Below are positions 53,188 through 62,254 of a stretch of 64,000 nucleotides of DNA, piece by piece; positions within the stretch are counted from its first letter, which is position 1; each line of letters opens with the position of its first letter. The DNA comes from UBA5078 sp964538025. GTDB lineage: Bacteria > Pseudomonadota > Gammaproteobacteria > Pseudomonadales > Pseudohongiellaceae. A program made the position numbers and the translations under genes. The stretch spans positions 256,897 through 320,896 of the forward strand of contig CAZICZ010000003.1 in assembly GCA_964538025.1 (NCBI GenBank), in the 5' to 3' direction. The notes under the pieces are model-generated. The model was not told the origin of the DNA, ran no database searches, and saw only the letters and a program-made list of their open reading frames with translations.

Positions 53188-54564
53188 TTACAAAGAGGGG
53201 CTGGTAAGCCATTGGCCAATTTCCAGCAAATCTTCGGCCGAAAGTGCACCGGATTCCCGCTTCAGAACGAGCGTAAAACGAATGAGATCATAACGTGCCT
53301 TCTGCCAGTCGCGCTCTGCACTAAAGCGATCTCGCAAGGCATTCAGGACATCAACACTGTTGACGGTTCCCAGTTCAAAACCTCGTTGTTTAGCGGTATA
53401 GGATAAGGATGTGGAGTCTACAAGACGTTGTGCCGCCTGTGTTCTCAACTCACTTGCTTTGACCTGAAGATACGCCGTACGGGTACGTTCGACGATTTCC
53501 AGCTGAATCTGACGAAGCTCGTTCTCCGCGATTCCATGTTGACTGCGCGCCTCGCTAACGCTGGCGCGATTGGCACCCCCTGCAAACAAGGGAATGGAAA
53601 CATCCACACCAATGTAATTCGTGTCCGTTCGATTGGTCTGAATATTGTCGTAACCAATATCCGAAAGCTGTTGCTGTGCGATAAGGGTTACACGGGGCAT
53701 ATAGGCGCCCTGCCGCTCTGCGATGCGTTTATCCGCCGCTCTGACCGCGTATTCCCGGGCGCGAATCTGCTGGTTACTGTTTCGGGCACGTTCAATCCAT
53801 GATTCGATGCTGCCTTCAAGAGCCGGAATGGACAGGCTGTCACTCAAGCGATAGAGGTCACCAACATTGACCCCTGTGCTCGCCCTCAATTCCTCTCGCG
53901 CAATCGCAAGTTCACTCTCGAGATTCAACTGAGTGGATTGCGCTGCTGCCAGCCGTGCCTGCGCTTCATAGAGATCGGTAATCTGGACTGATTGAAGCGC
54001 GTATAAGGCTTCGATCTGCCGCAGCTGACTGCTTACTGTTTCCACTTCGGTGCGAACCGATGTCACGGCATCTTCTGCCTGGAGGACGGAAAAATACTTG
54101 TCTGCCACGTCTGTCAGCAGAAAGGCGAGCTCCGCAAAATATTCAGACTCTGCCTGGTCTTCGAGAAGCGCCGCCTGTCCTCGGGCATTGAATGCCTGCC
54201 AATTGAACAGCACCTGGGTCAGCTGAAGGGAGTAGCGTTCCCCTCTATAGGTGTTACTGATATCAAGAACGTCCTGCGCCTGTCTGTTTTGGGACACGCT
54301 TGCGTTGGCATTGATTTGCGGCAGTAGCTGTCCCGTAGTAGCGCGTTTGCGCGCGCTGCTGATGTTCCAGCGTTCTTTGGAAATTCTCAGCGCGGGGCTA
54401 TAGTCGATGGCGGCAGAAAAAAATTCTTCGAGCGTGTTTCCCTGCACCAGTATTCGCGTTGAGTTCACATCAGGCGCGGTATCTTCAGCGGCAAAGGAGA
54501 AACTGGCACTGCTCAAGAGTGCACCCGCAATCACCACAACGTTCAAAAAAGATCTCATACGCAT
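53188..54564 (-). CDS. TolC-family outer-membrane protein of a type I secretion system
   Basis: Outer-membrane channel protein of 458 residues. A signal peptide (about 1-25, ending FSFAAED) is followed by two repeats of the outer-membrane efflux fold with long coiled-coil helices. The ISKERWNISSARKRATTGQLLPQ and GTVNSVDVLNALRDRFSAERDW segments are typical of the TolC/PrtF group. The start ATG shares its first A with the stop of hlyD-like gene (TGATG), which is translational coupling. It completes the exporter with the next two genes. Confidence 0.92.
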   Translation of the reverse strand: MRMRSFLNVVVIAGALLSSASFSFAAEDTAPDVNSTRILVQGNTLEEFFSAAIDYSPALRISKERWNISSARKRATTGQLLPQINANASVSQNRQAQDVLDISNTYRGERYSLQLTQVLFNWQAFNARGQAALLEDQAESEYFAELAFLLTDVADKYFSVLQAEDAVTSVRTEVETVSSQLRQIEALYALQSVQITDLYEAQARLAAAQSTQLNLESELAIAREELRASTGVNVGDLYRLSDSLSIPALEGSIESWIERARNSNQQIRAREYAVRAADKRIAERQGAYMPRVTLIAQQQLSDIGYDNIQTNRTDTNYIGVDVSIPLFAGGANRASVSEARSQHGIAENELRQIQLEIVERTRTAYLQVKASELRTQAAQRLVDSTSLSYTAKQRGFELGTVNSVDVLNALRDRFSAERDWQKARYDLIRFTLVLKRESGALSAEDLLEIGQWLTSPSL

Positions 54565-55922
54565 CAGTCTTCTATCAGGCTGCGGGCGAGCACATTGGAA
54601 AAGGGTTTCATGACATATTGCAAAAAGGTTCTTGAACCAGATGCGATGAGGACTTCAGCGGGCATGCCAGGGACTAGCGTCAGGGAATCAAGTGCTTCAA
54701 TACTTTTTTGAGTGACGGCGACTCTTGCCAAATAAAATGGCATCCCTGTTTTCTGATCGGCCATTGCATCGGCTGAAACACTTATTACTGATCCAAATAT
54801 GGTAGGAGTGCGATTGCCAAAACTCGAAAATCGAATTGTTGCTTCTTGACCTGTGGTGACGCGATCTATATCGATCGGAGAAACTCGCGCCTCAATGATA
54901 AGTTCATCACCTTGTGGAACAATCTCTGCAATTGGCGCACCTGCTCCGATGACACCCCCTTCGGTATGGTATTGCATGCCATTGACTACGCCAGCAACAG
55001 GAGCGCGAATATATGTACGCTCAACAACATCTCGCAGCGCAGTTATTCGCTCTCTTGCATCTTTTAATCGTGTTTGCGTTTCACTCAACTGTGTAGCTAC
55101 TTCTGATTGGAAGTCGTTTTCTAGCTGGAGAATCTGCAATTGAGTTTCACCAATTTGCATTTCAGTGGAAGAAATATTTGCGACAAGTTCCGCGGCCTCT
55201 CCTTGATAAACAGCATGATTTCTTTCGAGCTCTCGTAGTCGTAATTTGTCAGAAAATCCTTGATCCAAAAGAATTTGAGTGTCTTTGAGCTCATCGCCAA
55301 AAGAGGCTGCTAATGCTTCTTTGCTTGCCTTTAGTGCGGTTAAACCATCGACACGCGAGCGCAATTGTTCTATGCGCTGTTTTAGGACTTCAACATTTCC
55401 TTCACGTGCAGCTTTTCTCGCTTTAAAGATTTGATCTTGCGCTGTCATTTCCGCAACCGAATCGCTATCCGTGGGAGATAAAGATGCAGGAAAATGGATC
55501 TCTGAAAGCCTATCTCGTTCAGCAATTAATCGTGCTTCCAATGCCATCAAGGCGACAGACTGTGCATTGATAATTTCAAGTTGAGCAAGGGATTGAGTAT
55601 TGTCAAGCTCGATCAATACCTGACCTAACTCCACATGATCACCGTTTTGCACGTTGATTTTACTAATCATGCCGCCCTCTAAATGCTGGAGGGTTTTCTT
55701 GTAGGAACGCAGAGTTACTGAGCCAGGTGCATGGGCAGCACCTTCGATAGGCGCGAAGCTTGCCCAGACTCCAAAAACACCAAATACCAGAAACGCAATA
55801 ATCAAGCCTGCACGCCTTGGAGATTCGAATCCGGTTTCCACGGTCCTTACTTCCGCAGAAGGGGTGTCTTGATCTTCCAATGCCACGGGTAAACTGCCGG
55901 TTCCTGTAATTTGTTCGGTCAC
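54564..55922 (-). CDS. Type I secretion membrane fusion protein (HlyD/PrtE family)
   Basis: Periplasmic adaptor of 452 residues that bridges the ABC protein and the TolC channel. One N-terminal membrane helix (about 34-54, GLIIAFLVFGVFGVWASFAP), a biotinyl-lipoyl-like hairpin (QHLEGGMISKINVQNGDHVELGQVL), a long coiled coil (about 120-290) and the split second half IRAPVAGVVNGMQYHTEGGVIG follow in order. It lies between the ABC gene and the TolC-like gene. By eye the gene looks richer in A+T than its TolC neighbour. Confidence 0.93.
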   Translation of the reverse strand: MTEQITGTGSLPVALEDQDTPSAEVRTVETGFESPRRAGLIIAFLVFGVFGVWASFAPIEGAAHAPGSVTLRSYKKTLQHLEGGMISKINVQNGDHVELGQVLIELDNTQSLAQLEIINAQSVALMALEARLIAERDRLSEIHFPASLSPTDSDSVAEMTAQDQIFKARKAAREGNVEVLKQRIEQLRSRVDGLTALKASKEALAASFGDELKDTQILLDQGFSDKLRLRELERNHAVYQGEAAELVANISSTEMQIGETQLQILQLENDFQSEVATQLSETQTRLKDARERITALRDVVERTYIRAPVAGVVNGMQYHTEGGVIGAGAPIAEIVPQGDELIIEARVSPIDIDRVTTGQEATIRFSSFGNRTPTIFGSVISVSADAMADQKTGMPFYLARVAVTQKSIEALDSLTLVPGMPAEVLIASGSRTFLQYVMKPFSNVLARSLIED

Positions 55923-55955
55923 TTTATTTTCCTGCTGAGTGAATGCGAGAGAGAA

Positions 55956-57674
55956 TCAAACCGGAGCTGCTTTACGCGTCTCGGGTTGTGGCATTAGTGC
56001 TGCCAGAACCTGATCGCGAGGACCAAAACTTACAGCAGCACCGTCTTTCATCACCAAGATCTTATCCAAGCACATGAGGACCATTGTCCTGTGGGTAATA
56101 ACGATGACCGTGCATCCTTTTTCCTTAACGCGTTGAAGTGCTGCGACCAGTTCGCGCTCTCCTTGGTCATCAAGGTTAGAGTTTGGTTCGTCCAGTATCA
56201 GTAGCTTGGGATTTCCGTACACGGCTCTCGCCAGGCCTATGCGTTGTCGTTGCCCTCCCGAGAGAACTCCCCCATGGCTGCCGATAATTGTGTCGTAACC
56301 ATTGGGAAGTCTTAAAATCAGCTCATGCACACCCGAAAGTTTGGCTGCTTCAACAATTTTCTCTGCGTCGATTTCGCCAAATCGGCAGATGTTTTCTGAA
56401 ATGCTTCCTTCAAATAGTTCGATGTCTTGCGGGAGATACCCTAAATGTGGGCCTATTTCCTTGCGATCCCATGAAAAAATGTCGGCTCCATCCAGCCGGA
56501 CTTTTCCGCCGCCAGTCGGCCAGATTCCGAGTAACGCTCTCGCCAATGTAGATTTTCCTGATGCGCTGGGGCCAACAATCCCAAGCGCTTCACCTGCCTT
56601 GAGTTCAAGGGACACTCCTCGAACAACAGGTATTTTCGCGCCAGGCGGGGTGACATATATCTGTTCTACTGACAAGTTGCCTTCGGGTGCAGGCAACGAC
56701 ATGGCTTCGGTGTCTGCTGGAATTCGCTCAAGAAGTTGGCCTAGCCTTTCATACTGGGCGCGAGCGACAGTAAATCCTTTCCAAGTTCCTACCAGCATAT
56801 CAATTGGTGCAAGTGCGCGCCCTAATAGCAGAGAGCCTGCAATCATCATTCCAGGAGAAATTTCCTGTTCAAGAGCCAGAAGTGCGCCTAAGCCAAGAAT
56901 TAGTGATTGAGTGATGACTCGAAACGACTTGGAAACAGCACTCAAAATGCCGGCGGCATTGCTTGCATCTGTTTGCAGAAACAAAACATTGTCAGCTCGT
57001 TTTTGTTGCCGTTTGCGGACATTCTCGATCATCCCCATTGCAGCGATAACTTCTGCGTTTCGCAGGCTACCATTTATCTGGTTGACGACCGCATTGGCTT
57101 CGGCATTAGCATTTTTAAGTCTCTCGTTCGTCACCTTTTCCGTGAGATAGGCAATCACCACCATGACAATCCCCGCAAGGATTGCAACAACGCCGAACGA
57201 GGGGTGAAACATGAACATGACAGCAACATAGATTGGAAACCAGGGGGCATCAAAAAAAGCAAACAGACCGTTTCCTGTCATGAATTGGCGTAATTGGGAT
57301 AGGTCATTGCTCGGTTGCGCACCGCCAGACATTCCACCGGAATAAAGGGATTGTTTGAAAGTCGCATCAAATACACGTTCCCGAAGGCTTGTCTCAATTT
57401 TATTACTGGCGCTGACCAATATTCGGGATCGAACCCATTCGAATCCGCCAGATGCAGACATTAAAAAGACCATTATGAGGGTCAGCATTGCTAATGTGGA
57501 CAGGCTTCCACTTGAGATAACGCGGTCATACACCTGCATCATGTAGAGAATCGGTACCAGCATCAGGATATTGATCGCTGCACTGAAAACACCGGCGTAA
57601 ATGAAATAGTGCCGAACAGCCATGAAGGTGTCATAGAGTTCTTTGTAGCGATTCGAATTCTTCGGATTATTCAT
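55956..57674 (-). CDS. Type I secretion ABC transporter (PrtD family)
   Basis: Exporter of 572 residues with a fused membrane and nucleotide domain. Six helices lie in about 20-310. The ATPase part has Walker A GPSASGKSTLARALLG, the Q-loop YLPQDIELFEGSISENI, signature LSGGQRQRIGLARAV, Walker B LLILDEPNSNLD and the H-loop VIVITHR. There is no N-terminal peptidase or peptidase-like domain, which is the PrtD/RsaD class that exports proteins with uncleaved C-terminal signals. The likely substrate is the protein starting at 63864. It is first in the secretion operon. Confidence 0.94.
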   Translation of the reverse strand: MNNPKNSNRYKELYDTFMAVRHYFIYAGVFSAAINILMLVPILYMMQVYDRVISSGSLSTLAMLTLIMVFLMSASGGFEWVRSRILVSASNKIETSLRERVFDATFKQSLYSGGMSGGAQPSNDLSQLRQFMTGNGLFAFFDAPWFPIYVAVMFMFHPSFGVVAILAGIVMVVIAYLTEKVTNERLKNANAEANAVVNQINGSLRNAEVIAAMGMIENVRKRQQKRADNVLFLQTDASNAAGILSAVSKSFRVITQSLILGLGALLALEQEISPGMMIAGSLLLGRALAPIDMLVGTWKGFTVARAQYERLGQLLERIPADTEAMSLPAPEGNLSVEQIYVTPPGAKIPVVRGVSLELKAGEALGIVGPSASGKSTLARALLGIWPTGGGKVRLDGADIFSWDRKEIGPHLGYLPQDIELFEGSISENICRFGEIDAEKIVEAAKLSGVHELILRLPNGYDTIIGSHGGVLSGGQRQRIGLARAVYGNPKLLILDEPNSNLDDQGERELVAALQRVKEKGCTVIVITHRTMVLMCLDKILVMKDGAAVSFGPRDQVLAALMPQPETRKAAPV

Positions 57675-57828
57675 CGAGGCTTCTTTTTCATTCCAGTTTT
57701 CAGAGAAGAGTTCAACAAATGGGGTATGAACTCGTGCATTTCAAGCATGGCGCCTTTTAGGGGCCAAATTGTACACCCATCTTCTCCGGGAGCACAGACT
57801 GAGCCTGTGACCTAAGCCCTTGTGTCCG

Positions 57829-58572
57829 CTAGAGTTCCTGCGTTCCTTCCGCCAGGGCCTTCAATGCTTTGTGATCATTGATCAATAAACATGCAGGGCC
57901 ATCGCGTTTGACAATCTGTCGGGCCTGCAAAGTCTGAAATACCCGCGTCACTGTCTCCCGGCTCAGATTGAGCATGATGGCTATTTCCATGTGGGTGGGT
58001 GGGTTTTGGATCATATTCGGCGATCGTTGTCCGCGCTCGTTGCCCTCTAATAACATCCACAACTGGCAGCAAACCCGTTGGCTGATACTGGGCAAACCCA
58101 ATAGGGATCGCTGCTTGGTCATTTGCCTCAATCGCGCTGCAAGCCTTTGCCCCAGGACTTTGAATATGTCTGGATGCTTCAGCATGACCTCTCGCAGGCT
58201 GTCCATCGGAATGAATACTGTCACGGCCGCGGTAAGTGCAATCACATACTCGGGCTGCGTTCCATGATCAAACAAGGCAAGTTCGCCGCAGAAGTCACCC
58301 GGTTCTATAAAATACAGCCCCACTTCCCGACCATCGATGGTAAAATCGACACCCTGAAGACGTCCCTCAAAAAGAAAGCACACAGACTCTTCTTCCATAC
58401 CCGCATTTAGCACGATCCCTCTTCGGGCAAATTTACGAAGACTTGAGAGGCTCGCGAGGTGGCTCAGAATTTCGAGTGGGAGGGGCTTTAAAATGGGAAA
58501 AGTGCTTAGCAGCTCTGGGGTTACCACGTTGAGTTTTATCCCTGATGGCTGGGTTCGGCGACGCTCGGGCAT
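57829..58572 (-). CDS. Crp/Fnr family transcriptional regulator
   Basis: DNA-binding regulator of 247 residues from the ATG at 58572; a GTG at 58605 would add 11 residues. An N-terminal cyclic-nucleotide-binding-type beta roll (about 25-145) and a C-terminal winged helix (about 163-247) are present. The recognition helix LNLSRETVTRVFQTL keeps Arg205, Glu206 and Arg210, the residues with which Crp reads TGTGA/TCACA. The phosphate-binding cassette keeps Gly-Glu (GDFCGELAL, 96-97), but the Arg-Ser pair that holds the cAMP phosphate is Pro107-Glu108. It has no Fnr-type cysteine cluster. Matching DNA boxes lie next to it and before the secreted protein gene. Confidence 0.92.
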   Translation of the reverse strand: MPERRRTQPSGIKLNVVTPELLSTFPILKPLPLEILSHLASLSSLRKFARRGIVLNAGMEEESVCFLFEGRLQGVDFTIDGREVGLYFIEPGDFCGELALFDHGTQPEYVIALTAAVTVFIPMDSLREVMLKHPDIFKVLGQRLAARLRQMTKQRSLLGLPSISQRVCCQLWMLLEGNERGQRSPNMIQNPPTHMEIAIMLNLSRETVTRVFQTLQARQIVKRDGPACLLINDHKALKALAEGTQEL

Positions 58573-58618
58573 TATAGAAGCTTGAATCGGAATAGCAAAC
58601 GGCACAATTTGGCGGTCA

Positions 58619-58634
58619 TGTGACTGTAATCACC
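58619..58634. promoter_or_regulatory. Crp-type box TGTGA-CTGTAA-TCACC between the regulator and fecR-like genes
   Basis: Nine of ten half-site bases match TGTGA-N6-TCACA. It lies 46 bp before the regulator's start codon on one side and 92 bp before the FecR gene on the other. A TACAGT at 58651-58656 downstream could be a -10 element placing the box close to the -35 position for the plus strand. Nearly the same 14 bases occur at 63735. Confidence 0.7.
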
Positions 58635-58662
58635 CGCGATTTAAATAACTTACAGTAACGTG

Positions 58663-58682
58663 TGACCCTGCAATCTGGGTCA
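58663..58682. repeat. Inverted repeat TGACCC-N8-GGGTCA upstream of the FecR gene
   Basis: Perfect 6-bp arms with an 8-base spacer, 43 bp before the FecR start codon, probably in its untranslated leader or at the start point of transcription. It may be a second operator or an RNA hairpin. Confidence 0.35.
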
Positions 58683-58725
58683 GCTGTGTCCGCGCTGACA
58701 CCGGCTCCCGCGGGGAAGATGAACC

Positions 58726-60108
58726 ATGAAACGACTATCACACATGAATGCAATCTTGGTATTCAAACGACTGGCATTGGTGTCGGCGCTGATGAGTGCC
58801 GCGGCTGCGCATGGTGAAACAGGGGAGTCTGTCGGCGAGGTAAGTCTTGTGCTTGGCAAGGCTTTTATCAGCTCCGGAGGGGCCCGCGTCCCTGTGCAGG
58901 CAGGTACTCTGGTAAAAGTCAGTGATCAGATCGAAACCGCATCAAACGGCCATGTTCATATTCGATTTGTCGATCAGGCGCTTGTCAGCGTCCGTCCGGA
59001 TAGCCGGCTCGAGATTCAACGTTACGATTTCAATCCTGCGAAACCGCAGGAATCATCCATCAAGCTTAATCTTTTGGAAGGCGTCACTCGCGCCATTTCA
59101 GGCGATGGCGCACATGCGGCGCGCGAACGCTTTCGATTGAATACTCCCATTGCCGCCATCGGGGTCAGAGGAACCGATTTTGTTGTCAGCGCCTCTGATC
59201 AGTCCGTTCGTGCGCTCGTCAATGAAGGGGCGATTGTCATGGCGCCCTTCTCCTCTGAATGTCTCCCAAGTGCGCTGGGACCCTGTGCTTCGAATGCGGT
59301 GGAGCTGACACAAAGCTCACTGCAAATGGTAGAAGTGAGTGGTGGAGCATTGCTTGCCCGATTGGTTCCGGCCACCGACGAACGTGGCGAGTTGAGCCAG
59401 GAAGAGGTCGCGCTTGCTCAAACAGAGACTTCGGCAGATGACAAGACAGCAGGGACAGAAGTGTATCTGGAGAATGTGACGTCCAGGCGCGTTGCCGAGG
59501 TAGCCAACACAGTTGCGACACGCCCTCCTGTCACTATAAAGCCAGTACCAGATCCTGATTTTACCCCCTCGGGAGAGATGTCCTTGGCAAGCCTCACCAG
59601 CAACAATCTGGTGTGGGGGCGCTGGGTTGGGCGCGACGGGCAAGGCACGCAAGAGCGACTGAGCCTTGCATATGCCGAGGCAAGTGCAGGCCGTGATATC
59701 ACCGTGGGCAATGGCACCTATGGACTGTTTCGGGATGGCAAAGGCAGCACCTTGGTCAAGTCGGATCTGGGTGTGGTCAGTTTTGGCCTGAACAGCGCAC
59801 AGGCGTTCTACCATGCCGACACTGGAGTGGTCGCCATGCAGGTCAACAGTGGCGCATTGCAGATTAATTTCAATGAGCGTCGATTCGATACTCAACTCGG
59901 TCTTAATTCCACGGCGTCGGGCAGAGTGAATTTCTCTGCAACCGGCGTTTATGAAGACGGTGGCTTTTTCTACAGCAACACGGACACCCAGAAGATGGCA
60001 GGAGCCATCAGCCTGGATGGACAGCAGGCGGGGTATTTCTTCGAAAAATTGCTGGAGTCCGGCGCCACTGTTGAAGGCATAACACTTTGGGGCGCATCCA
60101 CACCATGA
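58726..60108 (+). CDS. FecR-domain periplasmic protein
   Basis: Exported protein of 460 residues. The signal peptide is about 1-30 (VSALMSAAAAHGE). A FecR domain follows at about 38-165, with VPVQAGTLVKVSDQIETASN, IRFVDQALVSVRPDSRLEI and the FRLNTPIAAIGVRGTDFVV signature. The remaining 290 residues are beta-rich and unrecognised (for example NGTYGLFRDGKGS and LQINFNERRFD) and resemble a barrel-like or sugar-binding domain. It has no anti-sigma helix and no sigma gene nearby, so it is not a classical FecR. The ATG follows GGGGAAGATGAACC. Its stop overlaps the cyclase start (ATGA). Confidence 0.85.
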   Translation: MKRLSHMNAILVFKRLALVSALMSAAAAHGETGESVGEVSLVLGKAFISSGGARVPVQAGTLVKVSDQIETASNGHVHIRFVDQALVSVRPDSRLEIQRYDFNPAKPQESSIKLNLLEGVTRAISGDGAHAARERFRLNTPIAAIGVRGTDFVVSASDQSVRALVNEGAIVMAPFSSECLPSALGPCASNAVELTQSSLQMVEVSGGALLARLVPATDERGELSQEEVALAQTETSADDKTAGTEVYLENVTSRRVAEVANTVATRPPVTIKPVPDPDFTPSGEMSLASLTSNNLVWGRWVGRDGQGTQERLSLAYAEASAGRDITVGNGTYGLFRDGKGSTLVKSDLGVVSFGLNSAQAFYHADTGVVAMQVNSGALQINFNERRFDTQLGLNSTASGRVNFSATGVYEDGGFFYSNTDTQKMAGAISLDGQQAGYFFEKLLESGATVEGITLWGASTP

Positions 60109-62105
60109 TCGCCGCAGCTGTACGTACACCCTTTAGCAAAATGATGGCGTATCTGTTGCGCTTGGTGCCTATGAGCGCCAGATTGCTCATGCTTGTCCTT
60201 GCGGGTGTTGTGACAGCACTGATTGTGACGGTATTCAAGGACGGCCTGAATACCGTCGAAGAACGTATCGGTGCCTTGGGATGGACGCTCTCCGCTGATT
60301 CATCTGTTGAACAGCGTATCAGTATCATCGCAATTGATGAGCAAAGCCTCGCTCAGGAAGGCCCCTGGCCATGGTCGCGGGCGACGATGGCGCGGCTGGT
60401 GACAGCGCTGAATGATTACGGTGTTCAACTGCAGCTGCTTGACATTGTTTTTCCTGAAAACGCTGCAGATGATGAAGCATTAGCCTCAGCGCTGAGTGCC
60501 TCTCGGGGTGCTGTTCTTGCCCAGGTGCCTGTGCTTGAGACTTCCCAGACGCTGCGTACCGGACTCATGACGCATGCGTTGTCCGGAATTGGATGTACCA
60601 ACAGCATTCCTGCCGCCTCAAACTTCCTGGCAAATAATTCCAGTTTCGCAGCAGTTCCCAAGGGTCATATTGCTCCTATCGTGGATGCGGATGGCGCTAT
60701 CCGCATGATGCCGGGCATCATTTGTGTTGACGGACAAGCCTATCCCGCATTGCCGATTGCAGCCTTTCTCCAAGCTGTAAATTCGACAGTCTGGGGAGCG
60801 CGGGTAGAGCCCGGTAGTTCGCTCTTTGATCCTGCACAAGTCATGCGTCTTAATGCTTATCCAGGGCTCGATATCCCGATGGATGCCAAGGGGAATATGC
60901 GAATTTCTTATCGCAAGGCACCTGAGGCGTTCCAGGCTATTTCTGCGGCAGATGTGCTCAATGGCACCATAGACCGTACGATGCTCGAAAATGCCTGGGT
61001 TCTCGTCGGCGCAACCGCGTTCGGCATTGGCGACATCGTGCCAACGCCTTATAGCGGTGCTACGCCCGGAGTGGAGTTGCAGGCACGACTCCTGAGCAGT
61101 CTTCTCGACAACAATCTGCCGTACACGCCCCGCGGCAGCGGCATTTTGATTGCGATCATGATCGCAGTATTTGCCACTCTTCTTTTCTTCGTTGCCGGAT
61201 ACCGGGAGCGTTTTTCAAGTTATGGACTACCGGTAGCCGGAGTGCTGTTGCCATTGACGGCGTTGGCGATACACAGTGAGCTCCTGTCCAGTGCGTCACT
61301 CTGGTTGGGGTGGGTCACCCCGGCAGTGTTTAGCATGTGTGCGGCGAGTGCCCTTATCCTGCTGGAACAGGCGCGCGTGCGCAGTGAGCGTAGCCGCGTA
61401 TTTGGCAACTTAAACGCGTACCTGCCGAGTGACGTTGCCAAGGAAATTGCCTACAGCCTTCCGACCTCCAGCGTGAATGCCCGCAGAGCAGAAGTGACTT
61501 TGCTCAGTGCCGATCTGCGTAATTTTTCTGCCTTCAGCGAAGCGCGGCCTCCGGAAGAATCTGCTGCAATTCTCCATTATTTCTTTGTTCGAGCGGCCGA
61601 AATCATTGAGCAGCATGGTGGCCAGATCCACGAATTTAAAGGTGATGGATTGCTGGCTATTTGGGATGGTCACGATGAAAAGGAGGCGCTTCAGGCGCTC
61701 AAGGCTGCCCAGCGCATGCAAAAAGCGATTGATAACGATATGTTGCCCCAGCATCCGCCTCAGGGTCTGGAGCCCTTGGCGCTGGGAATCGGCATAGAAC
61801 AAGGACCGGTTCTGGTAGGGTCGATTGGTCCCGCTCAGCGTCGCACCCATACATTGTTGGGTGATACTGTGACCATTACATTGAGAATTCAGGAAATGAC
61901 CGCTGAGCTTGCTTTGCCAATCCTGATTGGTGAATGCGCGGCGCGCCAGCTTGCGGATCAGTCTCTGGAGTCTCAGGGCAGTTATCTGTTGAGCGGGTTG
62001 AGTACACCGCACGTCCTCTTCTCTCCTTCTATTCTCGAGATACCCGCACGGGTCGGCAAATCAGATGGCCCCACGTTGACAGTGCTCGCGGGTGGTCGTC
62101 GATAA
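60105..62105 (+). CDS. CHASE2-domain class III nucleotide cyclase, noncanonical active site
   Basis: Membrane cyclase of 666 residues: an N-terminal helix (about 24-44), a periplasmic CHASE2 sensor (about 60-340), three helices (about 345-430), then a cytoplasmic class III cyclase domain (about 455-640). Both metal aspartates are present (Asp470 in SADLRNF, Asp514 in FKGDGLLAIW) and so is the transition-state arginine (Arg594). The purine-selecting lysine is Glu510, with Thr583 at the second selecting position, and the conserved transition-state Asn is Thr590. It may use GTP, be weak, or signal otherwise. It is translationally coupled to the FecR gene, suggesting joint sensing in the periplasm. 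Confidence 0.88.
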   Translation: MIAAAVRTPFSKMMAYLLRLVPMSARLLMLVLAGVVTALIVTVFKDGLNTVEERIGALGWTLSADSSVEQRISIIAIDEQSLAQEGPWPWSRATMARLVTALNDYGVQLQLLDIVFPENAADDEALASALSASRGAVLAQVPVLETSQTLRTGLMTHALSGIGCTNSIPAASNFLANNSSFAAVPKGHIAPIVDADGAIRMMPGIICVDGQAYPALPIAAFLQAVNSTVWGARVEPGSSLFDPAQVMRLNAYPGLDIPMDAKGNMRISYRKAPEAFQAISAADVLNGTIDRTMLENAWVLVGATAFGIGDIVPTPYSGATPGVELQARLLSSLLDNNLPYTPRGSGILIAIMIAVFATLLFFVAGYRERFSSYGLPVAGVLLPLTALAIHSELLSSASLWLGWVTPAVFSMCAASALILLEQARVRSERSRVFGNLNAYLPSDVAKEIAYSLPTSSVNARRAEVTLLSADLRNFSAFSEARPPEESAAILHYFFVRAAEIIEQHGGQIHEFKGDGLLAIWDGHDEKEALQALKAAQRMQKAIDNDMLPQHPPQGLEPLALGIGIEQGPVLVGSIGPAQRRTHTLLGDTVTITLRIQEMTAELALPILIGECAARQLADQSLESQGSYLLSGLSTPHVLFSPSILEIPARVGKSDGPTLTVLAGGRR

Positions 62106-62254
62106 TCTGATGTCCCGTTTTCTGCTGAAAACTCCGCCATTTTCGTGGCTTATTTCGTATTGCGTGAGAAAGTGCGTTTGCCGATAATGACCCGCATTCT
62201 TTTCCACGACATATGCGCCGCTATGTCTGTCGTCTAGCCGGAACCACAGAATAT

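Noticed and set aside
52726..53406. 226-codon plus-strand frame
   Set aside because: Antisense to wzm and the TolC-like gene; His/Gln-rich shadow composition, no ribosome site.
58663..58682. Third Crp-type site next to the FecR gene (TGTGACCC...)
   Set aside because: Only the left half-site TGTGA is present; the right half AATCT does not match TCACA, so it is listed only as an inverted repeat.
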